A DNA stretch of 64,000 nucleotides from Torreya grandis (Eukaryota; Streptophyta; Pinopsida; Cupressales; Taxaceae): assembly GCA_037957365.1 (NCBI GenBank), contig JARHVA010000123.1, forward strand, positions 902,501 through 966,500. Reading direction: 5' to 3'. Under the pieces are notes generated by a model. That model made no database searches. It was not told the origin of the DNA and saw nothing but the letters and a program-made list of their open reading frames with translations. Shown here in pieces: positions 1 to 11,559 of this stretch; position 1 is the first letter of the stretch; each line of letters starts with the position of its first letter. The position numbers were made by a program, and so were the translations under genes.

Positions 1-1608
1 GATTTACATGATTTGTATAAATATTCCCATTGTTCCATCTAGGAACTCAATTTTTATAGCATCAAATCTTATCCAGTGTTGAAGTGTCAAGACAAAAAGG
101 AAAGCATCAAGAGAAATTTCAAACTAGTATTCAATTGCTTCTATCCAAGGCTTGTATATTTTTTTAAGGTTTTATAACATCTCTATAGTGAACTTGATAG
201 GTTGTGGATTCCATAACCTAGTTGTCTTCGAGTGTCTAACATGCTTGAGAATCCAAGGCCACAATAATTAGTAAAATGTAATGTAATACTCTTTATCTAG
301 TGTGTGGAAAATATCATTCTTAATAAATGGTAAATATTATCTAATTATTTTTGACTCAATGTGAAAAAAATCTAATTAGTCTATATCACCATTCCTTTAT
401 TTATATTAGCATGGGTTTCCAAAAAAAGAGTGGGTAACTTTCCCTAGACATTAGTAAGACAAATTCTATGTAGTGCCACCAAATTTTGACATAGATTATA
501 ATATTTGGAATAAATAAAAATGGGTTTGTTGAGACTTCAGTTAGATATTGTATTAAACATGAATTAATATTAGTAATGTTCTTTATTGAGTTATAAAAAT
601 ATATAATTAAAATTAGCTCTATTATTTATTTAGATATCTCATACATAAAACACATATTTCATAATATATATATTTATTCATATATAAACATCCATTACAT
701 TCCACACATAATTTTTATCTTTATACCTCTATTTTCATTATTATAATCTCTTATATCATCCTATAATCTCTCTATCACTTATGATAAACTTACCACTTAT
801 TATTTTATCCATTGCAATGGTGAAGTCTAAATACCTACATGATACTTCTATGTAACCAATAAACATGTCCATAGGACATGCCCCTTCTTTATTTAATACA
901 CTTGATGTTACTGTGATGTATTGTACCATGCCACATAGAATAGAAATTAAGAATCCTTTATTTTTTAAATTTTAAGGTAATATTCATATTGTGGTATGTT
1001 TGGATTTTTTGTGGTGATGATTTATGACTCTATCTTTAACTATTTAATCCTACTAATAGACACATAATAAGACAATGGATTTCCTACCATTGGATCTTCT
1101 CCAACTGTTAATGATTTTGGATTTTTATATTTTTATTTTTTAGGGTCTTAAAAAGTATCAGGATATTTTTTATATTGTTTTATTTATCATAGATACCAAT
1201 ATATTTTTTTCATTACATTTTTCTAGATATTGATGGTAAATTAGGGAAAGAAGGGTAATTTATATTTTATAGGTGATCAAAGTAAAAGAACACAACATTT
1301 AGTAAGGGTTTTGAAGGCAACAATCTAATTAACACAATCATGAATGTTTTTTTGTCTCCATATTTCACTTCCTTGGGTTCACCTTACACTTGAGACATTG
1401 TTTGGAGAATACAAACACTCTGGATAAAGTTCTTTATTTAAGACATATTTTTTGGGTTAGCTCCATATCACATCTTGATGAACATTTTATTTATTAAAAC
1501 CTAATAAGTATTACTAATTATTTTGATATTGAAGATACATCTCTAAATATTACATTCCATGCCTTTTATATATTTTTTAAGTTAATTAATTAGGATTAAT
1601 TTTTTAGT

Positions 1609-1610
<2 letters not shown>
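1..1610. other. AT-rich intergenic DNA, no feature recognised
   Basis: I see no gene, LTR terminus or clear repeat here. The composition is strongly AT-rich with frequent stops in all frames. It is probably old, unrecognisable repeat DNA, but nothing in the sequence proves that. Confidence 0.5.

Positions 1611-1611
<1 letters not shown>

Positions 1612-1640
<29 letters not shown>
1612..1640. repeat. (AT)n microsatellite
   Basis: An uninterrupted AT dinucleotide run of about 29 bp. Confidence 0.9.
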
Positions 1641-1642
<2 letters not shown>

Positions 1643-2350
1643 CATAGTTAAGTGTTATATATATTTATATTGTAATATATTTTATATCCATTTATTTGTA
1701 CCACATTTTGGTGAATGTGTGGTCTCTTACACCCCTTTTAGGGTTAAGTTTTCCACATATTGTGTAACACATAAAATTTAGAACCGTTCTAGGGTTAAAA
1801 TTTGCTAGATTTAAAAATACCTAATCTCTATTTACATGATCTCAAGCCATGGGTTATTAATTTTATATTTGAAACCTTGGATCTATTTAAAAAGTGTAAT
1901 TACATATGTGTTTTTACCTATATAAACCTATTTTTTTACAAATATTGTTATTGCAATGCTTTTGGTATTGTTTTGTGCATATGGATCATTGGTTCGAATT
2001 AGGGTTTTATTATTACTTATATTTTTGCTTTATTCCATATCTTTGTAATTTGTGAAATGTTATGGTCCTTAGTTCCTCTATTTTCCTTTTTATTTTTTAT
2101 TTTTATTGCAACCTATTTTATTTGTTTTGTCTTTATTCTCTAGTCTTTATTATTCTAGGAGAGAATTGATGCTAGAACTATGCAACTGAATGTGCCCTAG
2201 GTGGATTTATAAACCTATTGAATCTATCCATTATTATGTTTTGGTCCCTTATGCACTTATTTCATCCTATCAATGTTTATACTATCTATGCAGTTCTTTG
2301 ATTTTTATTTGGTTTACTTGTATGCCAATAGGATTTCATTCAAACTTTAG

Positions 2351-2488
<138 letters not shown>

Positions 2489-2681
2489 AAGAATTGATGC
2501 TAGAAATATGCAACTGAATGTGCCCTAGGTGGATTTATAAACCTATTGAATCTATCCATTATTATGTTTTGGTCCCTTATGCACTTATTTCATCCTATCA
2601 ATGTTTATACCATCTATGCAGTTCTTTAATTTTTATTTGGTTTACTTGTATGCCAATAGGATTTCATTCAAACTTTAGGTA

Positions 2682-2700
2682 TGTGTGTGTGTGTGTGTGT

Positions 2701-2739
<39 letters not shown>
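2682..2739. repeat. (TG)n(AC)n compound, self-complementary microsatellite
   Basis: About 21 bp of TG is joined directly to about 37 bp of AC. One strand can therefore fold on itself over some 20 bp. It ends the second duplication unit. Confidence 0.9.
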
Positions 2740-2742
<3 letters not shown>

Positions 2743-3882
2743 ATCTAAAATAATTTTAGAAGATTTAAAAAAATAATTTTCAAGGATAATAATCTATCAT
2801 TTCAAGTATAGGCACACTTTACAAAGATTCATTTATGCTCAAGGAATTTCATAAAATTATTTCATTTGTTAAAGGCATTTAAAAGCCAATATAGACCAAA
2901 AAGAGACTAAGTAGTGAGAGAAACAAAAAATAATGGGGAGGAGGTGAAGGATCATGTGGTTTACCACCCTAGTCACTAAAATTATAAAAAATTAGGTATA
3001 AGATCATAACTATCTATTTATTTTTATTTAATATTTTTAGGTTTAATAGGCAAAGTAACAAGTGTGAAGTGAGGTAATTTCCTTGTATGATTACATTTTG
3101 CATCATATTTTTTTATTAATATAATTCAATAATGTTTTCAATTTTTTTTTTCATTACATATTTTACTAAAATAACAATAGGGTAATGTGCATAGAGGTTT
3201 GTTTCGACTTATAATGCAAATCAACACAAATAATATAGAAACCAAAAGTCTTATAAATATAAGTTAGGAAACTTTGAACATATTCATCATCCTCCTAGGA
3301 AGGGGATAACTTGTGGATGATTCCACCTTGGGATTATATAATGATAGGTTAGCAGGTGCCAAATCCATCCAATTAGACTCAAAAATTTATATTTAACAAA
3401 TATTGTTTCTACCACCTACAAAATCTAGATCCATTTATATAATTCTAATTAGATCCTATGTGTACCAATTTTTATTACTTTTTATTCTTATATTGTTCAT
3501 TTCTTATTAAAAAAATTATTTAATGTATGTTTAATATTTTTAGCCATTAATGAAAATCCTAACTAGTTTTAAAACTAATATATGGTAGATATCCCATATG
3601 AAAATAATTTGACCATATCCATAGTGTCATAATCTAATAAAAATGTTCATATGATATCATGTTTTAGTCATATTTATCAAACCCTAATCATTTACCATAA
3701 AATTTTATCATTTATCATAACATTTATTGTGAATCATTGTCTGTATGTCAAAAACTCTTTTTTCATGGATAGGAAAACATTTTGTATCATTAGACATGAT
3801 AGATATTGATTTATTATGTAATGTTTTATAATGTATAAATATAGTTTCTTATTTCTCATCATGCTATTATTATTGCATAAAA

Positions 3883-3886
<4 letters not shown>
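2740..3886. other. AT-rich DNA, nothing recognised
   Basis: No open frame with recognisable protein similarity, no LTR ends and no RNA gene seen. Confidence 0.5.

Positions 3887-3951
<65 letters not shown>
3887..3951. repeat. (TA)n microsatellite
   Basis: About 65 bp of pure TA repeat. The nearby minus-strand frame (Tyr-Ile repeats) is its translation. Confidence 0.95.
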
Positions 3952-3955
<4 letters not shown>

Positions 3956-6540
3956 GTATATGTTTTACATTAAAAAAATTAAAATTATTGAATATATCTA
4001 AATACATGTTACATGGTTTCATACAATTTATTTAGAGATCCATATCTATGTTTTGTTTCCATTTTAATGATATATTAAACACAAAGCCATAGAAGTGTAT
4101 GACTCTAATACCCTATAATGTTTTAAGACTTATTATGAGGTGAACTGCTCTAAGCAAATGAGGTTTAGCAATGAAAATGTACTGGATCCCTCCAATCTTC
4201 CTCAAATAGAGGGAATGCTACACCATTCTTCCTCAAGCTCCCATTTTTAACTTACATATTAAAAATTACTATAATATTATGGACCAATTTTAAATTAATA
4301 AATTTAATATATTTATTATTGAATTACTTATAATAACTCACATATATAAAGATATTATTTACAAATATTTAAATGATAAAACATTTCCAAATGATATTCA
4401 AATATTTCACTTTACATATATTAATAAATACTTTAAAGATAACGAAAATGAAACCATATTTTCAAATGAATAAATAATTATAAGACATATAATTAATCAA
4501 CACTTATTTTAAATATCCAAGTTAATAATTTAAGGATCAAAAGAGTAGTGGTTGAAAGTGGTTTAATATTAAATATTCATTATAAAATATGTATCACACA
4601 GTTATGTATTGGTGTAAAGGCTCTAAATAATTCTAATGTAGTTAGAAAATAACATGACAATCAATAAAGATTAACTTTTATATTAATTTCAATGAATATC
4701 ACATTTAGGACAAACAATTGTAATTAAAAAATCTGTTACATCTAATAAAGTAAACTAAAATATTTTATTTTAAAAACTTTGAATTATTAGCATAGGAGAT
4801 GACTCCTCTCTTTTAAATATAGGTTTTAAGTTGATACAAGAGAATTATTTATACAAATCACATAATGGTTAGAATTCTAATAAAATAATTGAGCCTCAAT
4901 ATAACATAATGTCTCGTTAAAATCAAGAATAATAAACTATTATGACACTTAATATATATATTTTTAAATAGAATAACTAAAAATATTTATGTTTGTGAAT
5001 GTAACAATACTAAAGCATATAATAATTCAATAATTAAAGACAATTTTCAGAAATAAATTTATGTGTTTTGTACATATGTTCTTTATATGATCCATAAATA
5101 CTATTGAATACCACATTATACATAAACAATCACAAAATTACAACGAATTCATGCAAAGGACAAAATTACACTAGTAGATGAAATTTGTGATACATGTAAA
5201 TTGAGTAAAATTTCTAGTGTTGTCCAAACCAAAGTATGAAAATATGGATGTCACTACTACATTTTGTGAAATTTGTAACATAGGTCAAAATTGAACCACA
5301 AATTAATAGTTTTTGGTATTCTTTCATGGAAACATCAAAAAATCATGTGACCTTTTGTAGCGCAAAGTTTACGCGATCAACCACTTTTTTCTACCCAAAA
5401 TTTGCATTGGGCGTCTAAAATGGGGTCATGTTTACTTTGAAATTGCATTTGTTTTGTCTTAGTTTCTATGTGAACATTATCTTAGTGATCCCCAAATTAG
5501 GGATCAAATTATAAAACTAGCAACTGCCCCGAAGGTGTAAAGAAAGCCTGAGGAATTGTATATTTTTATTTTACATATTAATATATAATATATCAAATAT
5601 ACATAAATATTATTTTATATAATATAAATTGTATGAATGGTAATGATGTCCTAATTATTGAGCTTTTCACATAATATTTGTTGAGTTTTTTTTTGCTTTA
5701 TCAGTTGACTAATCAAAAATATTACAAAAATAAATTTATTTAGTATTTACATTTTAGAAGAAATAAACATTCAAATCATGTAAATCTATGTAACAAGAAC
5801 TAACAGCCATACCAATTAGAAAAAATTTAATTCCAAACTAAGATTAAGCACAAAGATGTAACCATAATCATTGTACAATGCAAATCATGAAAGGTGTTTG
5901 TGTATTCATCAATTACTATTTTAACTTAAAGGCTACTGACATTTATTGATTTTTAATAATCCTTGTACTTTTTTTTGACATCTTTAGATTTCCCACCATT
6001 TTGCCTTTCTTGTTAGAGCATGTTTTTATGATCTAAAATGGTGGTTGTATTCTCCTTCATTAGAGTTCTATCCATTATGTCATCTTTGTATGGAGCATTT
6101 AGTTATACTCTAGACACGTCTTGAGATTATCTTTACAATCTTGTTAAATTGAGGTGAGTGTTTTTACTTCTCAGCACATGTGACCATTATTATGTATTTT
6201 TCCCTTTTTCAATTTTTGGATATTATTTTTCATGCCAGCAAATAACTAATTTGAAATCATGTCATCCATAAATATACATATACTCTAATTCATTTAAGCA
6301 TCTATCAATCAGAAAAAATACTATTGTACATTATAATATTTATTGAAGTATTGAAGTTCATATTATAAACATATTTTACGACACTTAACTTTTCTTGGTA
6401 ATTATTACTAAATTATTAATGTATTATTTTCAGTATTATATAATGTTGAAGTCTTTGGAAAAATTCAAAATAGGAGATAATATTTCTACAGTTTATATAA
6501 TATTTCCATAGTCCATAAAATAAATTACTAAATATTTTTC
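3952..6540. other. AT-rich DNA, nothing recognised
   Basis: All frames are dense in stops. I could not find LTR termini, terminal inverted repeats or protein motifs. Confidence 0.45.
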
Positions 6541-6544
6541 CATA

Positions 6545-6900
6545 AAATTGTATATGAACATTTAAAATATAATAAAATTTAAACAGTGGTCAAACTACAT
6601 ATTATAAAATTAAGATAAAATAATATACAAACAAAAAAAATTTAAATATATATTTTTTATTTTTCTAAATAATTTTTTTAAAGAAATAGTTAATTTTTTT
6701 AATATTAATTTGATAAAAATTTATCCATAAAACTGTATAATATTTTTTAATATATATATATATATTAAAAAAATTCTTATCAATTTAATATAAAGATAGA
6801 TCACTGATTTTTTTTTAAATATTCTGTATATTATTTTATCTTTAACATCATACGATACAATTTAACCTCGTATTGTTTATTCAAATGTTATTATAATTTA
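6545..6900. repeat. Imperfect inverted repeat, MITE/foldback-like
   Basis: The left arm carries AAGATAAAATAATATAC (ends 6628), and its reverse complement lies at 6826-6842. An inner pair, AATATTAATTTGATAAAAAT near 6701-6720 and its near complement near 6772-6791, flanks a short TA-rich loop. Weaker pairing continues outward to about 6550 and 6900. The arms are in order and near-symmetrical, so the whole could fold into one long stem. AT-rich DNA gives chance palindromes, but two ordered arm pairs make chance less likely. No certain target duplication was seen. Confidence 0.5.
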
Positions 6901-7526
6901 TTAGGTAATGCAATAAGTATTTGATTTTTTCAAATCAATATAAGTAACAAAACATATAAAAATGTTATAAATAGTGTCCAACTATCCATCAAAAAGAACC
7001 AAAGTGTAAGCAAAAAGTTCAAAGAAAATACACGTCATTGAGTGTTGTTTATTTTTGGTTATGAAATTTGATTATTAATTATGGGATGCTTTACTATCTG
7101 CATTTCATTTAGTCATTGAGGAATTCCATCACCGAGTGTGGGCAGGGTGCACCTTCACATTTGGATGAACATGTAGACAATTGTTTAGATTTTTGTTGAT
7201 GATGATGATGGTTTCACCTGAGAAAATAATGTCCAAAGTGGCCTTGTGTATCCATACGGTGATACATACTCCATATGATTATTCATAGATGTAGTAGCCA
7301 CTGCCATTACCGTATCTTCCTATAGTCACTTCTTTCCCACCAAAGCTATGCACAATCATTATAATACAAGATCAAACATGATACCCAAACAAGCATCCAA
7401 TGTGGCCTTCTCTTTGGAATTTATAACCACATCCATTATGATCACCTTCCTTGTCTCTCCAATTGCCTTTCTACATTTTTTTAGAATTTTTATGCACTCA
7501 TTATCTACCTAGTCATGCATGATCCA

Positions 7527-7609
7527 CTAAAAAATTCATAAAGAAATAATATAACATTCATAAAATTAAGTGCTAGAATAAAAAGAAGCATAAAATTTGA
7601 TTTACCCAC
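7527..7609 (-). other. Intron 2 of the O-methyltransferase pseudogene
   Basis: It starts GTGGGTAAATC after the ATGAAG (Met-Lys) exon end and finishes TTTTTTAG before TGGATCATG (Trp-Ile-Met). The Met-Lys/Trp-Ile junction is in-frame and matches the family. 83 bp. Confidence 0.75.
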
Positions 7610-7674
7610 CTTCATGAATACAACATCTGCAGAGGGCAAACTTTGGAACATATCTTTACCAATATGTTCCACCC

Positions 7675-7773
7675 CTTCATTATGTTGCATACACCCATAA
7701 TAAAATCAATAGCAAGAAATTCAGTGCCATGAGGCTTTTAACATCAATATAGTAAGCCTTATAATTATTATAC
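7675..7773 (-). other. Intron 1 of the O-methyltransferase pseudogene
   Basis: The minus-strand exon ends CCAG, then GTATAATAAT..., ending ATGAAG before GGGTGGAACAT. Splicing here rebuilds an in-frame LPG-VEHIG junction, as expected for the family. 99 bp. Confidence 0.75.
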
Positions 7774-8004
7774 CTGGTAGATTGGGAGGCATAGCTACAA
7801 CATGGGGGAGATTGTAGTTGATGCCTTTGATGGAAGGATAGGCCTCAAAATCTTCGTAATGGCCATTTTGGTACCACCTCTGACATCGACTAGGGAAGTC
7901 AAGTTTTGAAAGCCCTCGTATTTAGACAAGATGACATTCATGATGATGTTGGCATTGCAAGCCATGGCTTTGTTGAACATATCATTGTAATCTAGGTGCA
8001 CCAT

Positions 8005-8640
8005 TATTCTTTGCCTTCTTCGTTACCTTTACACAATCCTTATTATCACCACGTCCAAGGTTCAAACCTCTTAAAGTAGCCTTTTAATCCAACAACATTA
8101 ACATTATTTCCATATCAGGTTCTGTTCTTTTATTTTCTTTAACTCAACCCAAGAGTAACATCATCACCAATCTATTTATCTCAGCTATTTCAACTCAAAT
8201 GAAATCACATTCCATTTCAGTCAAAGATTTCAACTGACTCAGAAAGCCCCTCTATGCTTTAAACAAACTACAAATATGTGTTTATCTCCATGTCTAGATA
8301 GGAAATATATAATGTATATGTATTGTGGTCATGTTTATTTTTGGGAGTATTAGCTTTGTTTCTACCATATAATAATAATTGGTGTCGTCTGCTACCACAC
8401 CACTTCCTCCAAACCACCACTATTCTAAAACAAATTGTAAAATTGAATATTCTCCTATTTCATCATATGTGAGATGAATCTACAAGGCCTTGCCCACTGT
8501 ATAAGCCTCCAGCTTAAAAACAAATCAACTCTATTGATGGCGCTAGAAACTATACTTCTTTTTTTAAAAATAATATAACTATATGTAATGATAAATAATT
8601 ATATTATATTTAATTATATATATATAATTAGTTATAATTA
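8005..8640. other. No gene recognised upstream of the O-methyltransferase remnant
   Basis: I looked on the minus strand for the missing N-terminal exon of the O-methyltransferase and did not recognise it. Confidence 0.4.
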
Positions 8641-8649
8641 TATATATTA

Positions 8650-8704
8650 TATTACATACATGCATGCATACATACATACATACATGCATACATACATACA
8701 TACA

Positions 8705-8750
<46 letters not shown>

Positions 8751-8882
8751 GACACACACATATGTCTACATACATGTATATGTATATATATCTATAATAC
8801 ATATATACATATACATACACACACACTTTCATATATATACATACACATACATGCACATGCATGCACGCACACACACACACAC
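8650..8882. repeat. Compound microsatellite (CATA/TACA, TA, CA)
   Basis: Runs of CATA/TGCA tetramers, then TA, then a mixed TA/CA zone, then CA. Several short frames on both strands are only translations of this block (Tyr-Ile, Tyr-Val, His-Thr peptides). Confidence 0.95.
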
Positions 8883-9199
8883 ATAAAGGATTGATGGATC
8901 CTTCACCCTTTGATTAAAATTAAAATTTTCTTTAAAATTTTCAAATACTCTTTAAATATAAAAGTGCAATTTCAAACCTTAAAAATTATAAAAAATTAAA
9001 AAAAAGAGACCCAATTTTCATTGGTAAAATTATTACAAGTCATCCTAATCAATATGTGAAACACCTAAATAATGACTAAAACCATAAATCCATAAATAAA
9101 ATTCCTAAGTAAAACTATATTGATTTTTTTAGGGGAATATCTAAGACTTTTGAAACATTTAAAGAAGTAGAAAAGAGAATCTAGCAAAAGAAAACTTTG

Positions 9200-11385
9200 A
9201 GATAACCCTACCAAGGCTCTCCTACCTTAGCTATAAAACATCTTGTGAAGGATCATTTGAAAAACATATTTATAGGCTCAAAAATATTCTTTATGTAATA
9301 ATTCCAACATAGTTCTCCCTCCACACTTTTTTTTAAATTGAGAAAAAGAGATCCAAAGAAGTTTGAGGGATCCTTGTTGAGCTAATATTATCATTAGAAT
9401 CCTTGACCAAAGTTACAAAGCAGGATTGTAATCCACCTCCTTTTGAAATAAAATTAGCACATTTTCATCTTCCTTATTTAATGAAGAAGGAAGTAAATAT
9501 AAATAAGAAAGGTCCATGGTTTAAAAATAATTCATTTATTAAAAAGACTAACACTATTGTTACAAAATAAAATGTTTTGTTATAAGAAGTTGAGCAAGAA
9601 CATATAAACCTTTTATTGTAAGAGTCACAATCATATCTCTAGTAACTATATCAATCATTAAAGACCTAAATCTTCCATATAAACCTTGTCCCCACTTCAC
9701 CCTCTTATATTTTCTCAAAAATCCTTCCATGTTGTCTCCAAAAAGAACTCAGAAATTATGCCATTAATTTTTTACTAGACTTGGGAAAATGCCTTCTTGA
9801 TTCTAATTCATTTTATGGGACACTAAAAGACCTTATGCCCAATATTTTTATATTTAAATCATCTCAAGGGCATCCCTTCATACTTAATGCTTTACATCCA
9901 AGATCCAAAGGAAGAAACAATACATATGACATGGATACTAGGTTTACTTGGATCAATTTTTAAAAATAATCTTGTAAATGGTTTATTTTCCAATCTATCT
10001 TTTGTTTATGCCTTAATGAATTCTTCCATATATTTATAAATAAACTTCAACACTTCATCATTTTCCAACTTTATTGTAAACATATACAATCATATCTAGA
10101 GAGGATTTTCTGATATATTATCAAGTTCTATAGGAAAAATGGGATCCAAAGGATACATACACAAACCTTTAAAGCCCCTAAACTAAGGATCCTCATGTTG
10201 GACATAATAATTATCCACCTCTATAAGAAAAATAATCTTGGAAGGAATTATTATGTAGGAAATAGGTATATGGAAGGGTATATTTAATCTAGGTAATATA
10301 AATCCAATGGATGAAAAAAATCCACATTAAGTATTATTCGAAGGAATTTACAAATCAAATATCATAAGTGAAATCAAAAAAGATCCAACTAAGGGTAGAG
10401 TTAAATATATTTATGTGAGGGATATTTATTGAAAAACTAATTAGAATATGACTAATATCAAATCCAACCATGGCACGTGGGTCCTTCCCCTATCTCCCAT
10501 TTAACCCACAACTAATTAAACCCCCATGGTTAAGGTTAAATACCCTATCCACATTGTCTAGCTTATTTATCTTATCTCCCTTAGGTTTGCTACCATCCTT
10601 CCAAAGATATATTGCTCAAATTCATTCACTACTGAATCCATCCTATGTATTTAACATTTCCTTATCATTGACTACTCGATTATCATTAAATCCTCATTTA
10701 GGGGCTTATATAAAGCCATAACCTTAGTAGTTTTGACTTGAGCAACAATGATCTTTTGATCCAGTGCTTATTTTTTGAGACCTAGATCTTGGAAGAGGTT
10801 CAAAATGGTGCCATTATTCCCAAGCCTATATTCAACTTCCTTAACTTTATTTCATTAGTTTGGTAGGGTTTTCCTCTTATTTTTCTCCTCTAAATTCTTC
10901 TAGATAAGAATGTGGAACTGGTTTGGTAGGAAAATAAATCCTAAATAAACATTTTATTTTCTCAATTTTAACATCTATCTCAACATCCTGTAGGTTTTTC
11001 AAATCATGTTCTATGTCAAAATTACCTATGTCTACTTTATTTTTTAGTTTCATTTTATGAAACCTCAAACCGAAAATCTAGCATAGGGAGAACAAGGTCT
11101 AAAAAACATGTTTCATGTCATCAAGAATACTATCTATCTTTAGAATTTAATAAGCTTTATCATTTAAATCTAGACTCCCTTCATCATTTCCATATCTATC
11201 CTCAATTTATATCTCATGGTGTAGTCCTCTCTCCATCCACTCTTCTCCAAAACCTTTCACTACCATTTCTATCTCCATTAACTAAGGAAATAGATGTCAT
11301 TTAAATTGCACTATCTTTGTGCTCATCATCTCCATCATCTACCTCATCATCTTCTATATCTATCACCTTCCTCCTTATTAAAGAC
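9200..11385 (-). pseudogene. Unidentified, decayed coding-like region
   Basis: I do not recognise this. Read on the minus strand, 11,384 opens an acidic start (MSLIRRKVIDIEDDEVDDGD). It is followed, with frame changes and stops, by stretches such as KNLQDVEIDVKIEKIKCLF, PTKPVPHSYLEEF, QKIIVAQVKTTKVMALYKPL, NEFEQYIFGRMVANLREI and DRVFNLNHGGLISCGLNGR. The mix of charged residues is more protein-like than the surrounding DNA. The plus strand also has a 60-residue frame (9781-9963), so chance remains possible. It could be an old transposon ORF or a dead host gene; no function is proposed. Confidence 0.3.
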
Positions 11386-11559
11386 ATTTTATTTTTTTAT
11401 TTGGCATATCCTTATGTTTAATTTAGCATTAAATTATATGAGATGTCATTATTTGATCTTGGCACACATGCCCCCAACCCACTCACCCACCACCCACCCA
11501 TAGATATATGTGTGTGTACACACATGCACACGTGTATACATATTCATATACATATACAT

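Larger units (their letters stand above)
7310..8004 (-). pseudogene. Broken plant O-methyltransferase (COMT-type) with introns
   Basis: Minus-strand translation gives, in order, FNKAM, YEGF, SLVDVRGGTK (the family SAM-binding motif is SLVDVGGGTG), AYPSIKGINYNLPHVV, GVEHIGKDMFQSLPSAD, VFMK, WIMHD, IKILKKCRKAIGETRKV and VHSFGGKE. This is the collinear C-terminal half of a caffeate/flavonoid-type, SAM-dependent O-methyltransferase. Exons read 8004-7774, 7674-7610 and 7526-about 7310, with GT..AG introns of 99 and 83 bp. Damage: Gly to Arg in the SAM loop, a frameshift near 7845, a stop (WIMHD*V, probably an old Trp codon), and a second frameshift near 7350. The N-terminal dimerisation domain was not found. 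Retained introns argue against a processed retrocopy. The family call is firm; the substrate is unknown. Confidence 0.85.

Noticed and set aside
10470..10721. 83-residue plus-strand frame starting MARGSFPYLPF
   Set aside because: Low-complexity Leu/Ser/Pro composition, and the opposite strand reads more protein-like; not called as a gene.
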